Shown: one piece after another, positions 62,579-64,000 of the stretch
How positions within the stretch are numbered: the stretch's first letter is position 1
Layout of the letters: every line of letters begins with the position of its first letter
Source of the DNA: Acidimicrobiia bacterium
Lineage (GTDB): Bacteria > Actinomycetota > Acidimicrobiia > Spongiisociales > ZC4RG35
NCBI GenBank assembly: GCA_017577575.1
Contig: PKRG01000011.1
Coordinates: forward strand, 1-64,000
DNA: 64,000 bases
Direction: 5' to 3'
Program-made: the position numbers and the translations under genes
Notes under the pieces: model-generated
Seen by the model: the letters and a program-made list of their open reading frames with translations, nothing else
Told to the model about the DNA's origin: nothing
The model's database searches: none

Positions 62579-63586
62579 TCAGAGGAGAGTCGGTTGCCCG
62601 GGCTTGTCGACACCGAGGTGACGGTAGGCGAGGTCGGTGGCGATGCGTCCCCGCGGCGTGCGCTGGATGAGCCCGACCTGGAGCAGGAACGGCTCATAGG
62701 CGTCCTCGACGGTCTCCGGCTCCTCGCCCACGGCGATGGCGAGGGTTCCGAGGCCGACGGGCCCGCCCCCGAACTTGAGGACGATGGCCTCGAGGATGGC
62801 CCGGTCGACCTTGTCGAGGCCGATCTCGTCCACCTCGAACACCCGCAACGCCTGGTCGGCGACCTCCCGGTCCACCCTGCCGTCGGCCCGGGCGACGGCG
62901 TAGTCCCGCACGCGGGCGAGGAGGCGGTTGGCGATGCGCGGGGTCGAGCGGCTGCGGCGGGCGATCTCCAGCGCGGCGTCCGCTGTGATGTCCACGCCGA
63001 GGATCCCCGCCGACCGCGTCACGATGGCAGCCAGCTCGTCGTCGCGGTAGTAGTCGAGCTTCTCCTCGATTCCGAAGCGGTCGCGGAGGGGGGCGGTCAC
63101 CGTGCCCTTGCGGGTCGTGGCGCCGATGAGGGTGAACCTCGGGAGGTCGAGGCGGATCGACTGGGCGGTGGGGCCCTTGCCCAGCACGATGTCGATGACG
63201 AAGTCCTCCATCGCCGAGTACAGGACTTCCTCCACCACCCGGGACAGCCGGTGGATCTCGTCGATGAAGAACACGTCGCCCGGCTCCAGGTTGGAGAGGA
63301 TGGCCGCCAGGTCCCCGGGGCGCTCCAGGGCCGGGCCCGAGGTCACCCGCAGGGTGGTGCCCATCTCGGCGGCGACGATCCCGGCCAGCGTCGTCTTCCC
63401 CAGGCCAGGCGGGCCGGAGAGGAGGATGTGGTCGAGCGACCTCCCCTCGGCGCGGGCCGCCTCGATCGAGATCCACAGCCTCTCTTTGACCCGGTCCTGG
63501 CCGATGAACTCGTCGAGGCGGTGAGGACGGAGGGTGATCTCGATCTCGTCCTCGGCGGTCGGGCTGAGCAAGCTCTCCTCACGCAC
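62579..63586 (-). CDS. ruvB: Holliday junction branch migration ATPase RuvB
   Basis: The AAA+ motor of the RuvAB complex. The 335-residue protein has TLRPHRLDEFIGQDRVKERL, Walker A LLSGPPGLGKTTLA, Walker B VFFIDEIHRLSRVVEEVLYSAMED, sensor 1 LIGATTRKGTVTAPLRDRFGI, sensor 2 STPRIANRLLARVRDYA, and the winged-helix C-terminus ending PRGRIATDLAYRHLG. GTG 63586 overlaps the ruvA end by 8 nt. The order ruvA-ruvB-queA-tgt-yajC is widely conserved. Confidence 0.98.
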   Translation of the reverse strand: MREESLLSPTAEDEIEITLRPHRLDEFIGQDRVKERLWISIEAARAEGRSLDHILLSGPPGLGKTTLAGIVAAEMGTTLRVTSGPALERPGDLAAILSNLEPGDVFFIDEIHRLSRVVEEVLYSAMEDFVIDIVLGKGPTAQSIRLDLPRFTLIGATTRKGTVTAPLRDRFGIEEKLDYYRDDELAAIVTRSAGILGVDITADAALEIARRSRSTPRIANRLLARVRDYAVARADGRVDREVADQALRVFEVDEIGLDKVDRAILEAIVLKFGGGPVGLGTLAIAVGEEPETVEDAYEPFLLQVGLIQRTPRGRIATDLAYRHLGVDKPGQPTLL

Positions 63587-64000
63587 GGCGTGCCTGCCCC
63601 AACAGCTTGAGTGCGGCCTTCACCTGGTCTTGCACACTGCCATCTTCGTCCACCTCGGCGAGCACCTCGTTGATCTCCTCGGGGCGGTAGCCGAGTTGTT
63701 CCAGTGCCATCCGCACCTGGGCGGACCCGCTTCCCTGGACCACGTCGGCTTCGGCGTCGGCGAGCTTGGGGCGCAACTCGAGGATGATCCGCTGGGCGGA
63801 GCGCTTCCCCACGCCGGGAGCGGTCGCCAGCGCCCCCGCGTCCTCGCTGAGGATCGCCCTGCGCAACTGATCGGGCCGCAGCGTCGACAACAGCGCCATC
63901 CCCACCTTGGGCCCGACCCCGCTCGTCGATATGAGGACCCGGAACAGGTCCCGTTCGGCGGCGCTGAGGAACCCGTACAGGCTCATCTCGTCCTCGCGGA
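63579..64000 (-). CDS. ruvA: Holliday junction DNA helicase RuvA, 5' end outside window
   Basis: The C-terminal two-thirds of RuvA, the junction-binding partner of RuvB. Visible parts are the end of the OB domain (REDEMSLYGFLSAAERDLF), the double helix-hairpin-helix DNA-binding region (LISTSGVGPKVGMALLSTL and TAPGVGKRSAQRIILEL) and the C-terminal RuvB-binding domain (RMALEQLGYRPEEINEVL). The reading frame runs off the right edge. The ATG at 63986 is internal, as the sequence upstream (RED...) already matches the family, so about 60 N-terminal residues lie beyond the window. Confidence 0.95.
   Translation of the reverse strand, partial: REDEMSLYGFLSAAERDLFRVLISTSGVGPKVGMALLSTLRPDQLRRAILSEDAGALATAPGVGKRSAQRIILELRPKLADAEADVVQGSGSAQVRMALEQLGYRPEEINEVLAEVDEDGSVQDQVKAALKLLGQARRA

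Overview
The window is high-GC, gene-dense bacterial chromosome from an actinobacterium, most likely class Acidimicrobiia or a close relative. Three things support this: the mihF-gmk-rpoZ-coaBC-metK-priA and alaS-ruvX-mltG-aroE-aroC-aroK-aroB-efp-nusB orders, a PriA without a Walker A motif, and a secreted protein with GCNPP...CP S-layer-like repeats. The class is an inference; the partial 16S gene at the left edge would settle it. Almost everything is on the minus strand (16S plus all but two protein genes), consistent with co-directional replication and transcription.

Layout, left to right. 1-1592: 5' part of a 16S rRNA gene with its leader, a boxA-like element and a good promoter. 1593-9166: mpg, argF, pheT, pheS, a SpoU methyltransferase, then infC-rpmI-rplT with a leader hairpin and an apparent AUC start. 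8687-15091: a tightly overlapped run read as def-fmt-rpe-(REC-GGDEF)-ribD-ribE-ribBA-ribH. 15255-17609 (plus): exported 5'-nucleotidase-like metallophosphoesterase with three S-layer-like repeats. 17686-25449: reductive pyrimidine catabolism (nucleobase permease, ureidopropionase, class III aminotransferase, dihydropyrimidinase, malonate/methylmalonate semialdehyde dehydrogenase) ending in a luciferase-like flavin/F420 oxidoreductase; no dihydropyrimidine dehydrogenase is present. 25525-30819: priA, metK, coaBC, rpoZ, gmk, mihF. 30920-31654 (plus): a short-chain dehydrogenase. 31657-40424: complete de novo UMP operon pyrR-pyrB-pyrC-carA-carB-pyrD-pyrF with a PyrR-binding-loop match beside the pyrR ribosome binding site. 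40503-47966: nusB, efp, shikimate genes aroB/aroK/aroC/aroE, a prepilin peptidase, a DUF4388 protein and mltG. 47963-57362: ruvX, alaS, a 57-residue membrane protein, rarA, a TPR-hydrolase fusion, aspS, hisS and an MBL hydrolase. 57371-64000: relA, apt, yajC, tgt, queA, ruvB and a truncated ruvA.

The region combines UMP synthesis and a uracil-type degradation route in one 25-kb stretch, plus riboflavin, shikimate and CoA synthesis and core translation genes. A striking physical feature is the density of 4-nt stop/start overlaps of the form NTGA (ATGA, GTGA, one TTGA, one apparent CTGA), implying widespread translational coupling. I saw no CRISPR array, insertion sequence, prophage or tRNA gene. 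The only stretch above 300 bases without a protein or mature RNA gene is the rRNA leader at 1202-1592.
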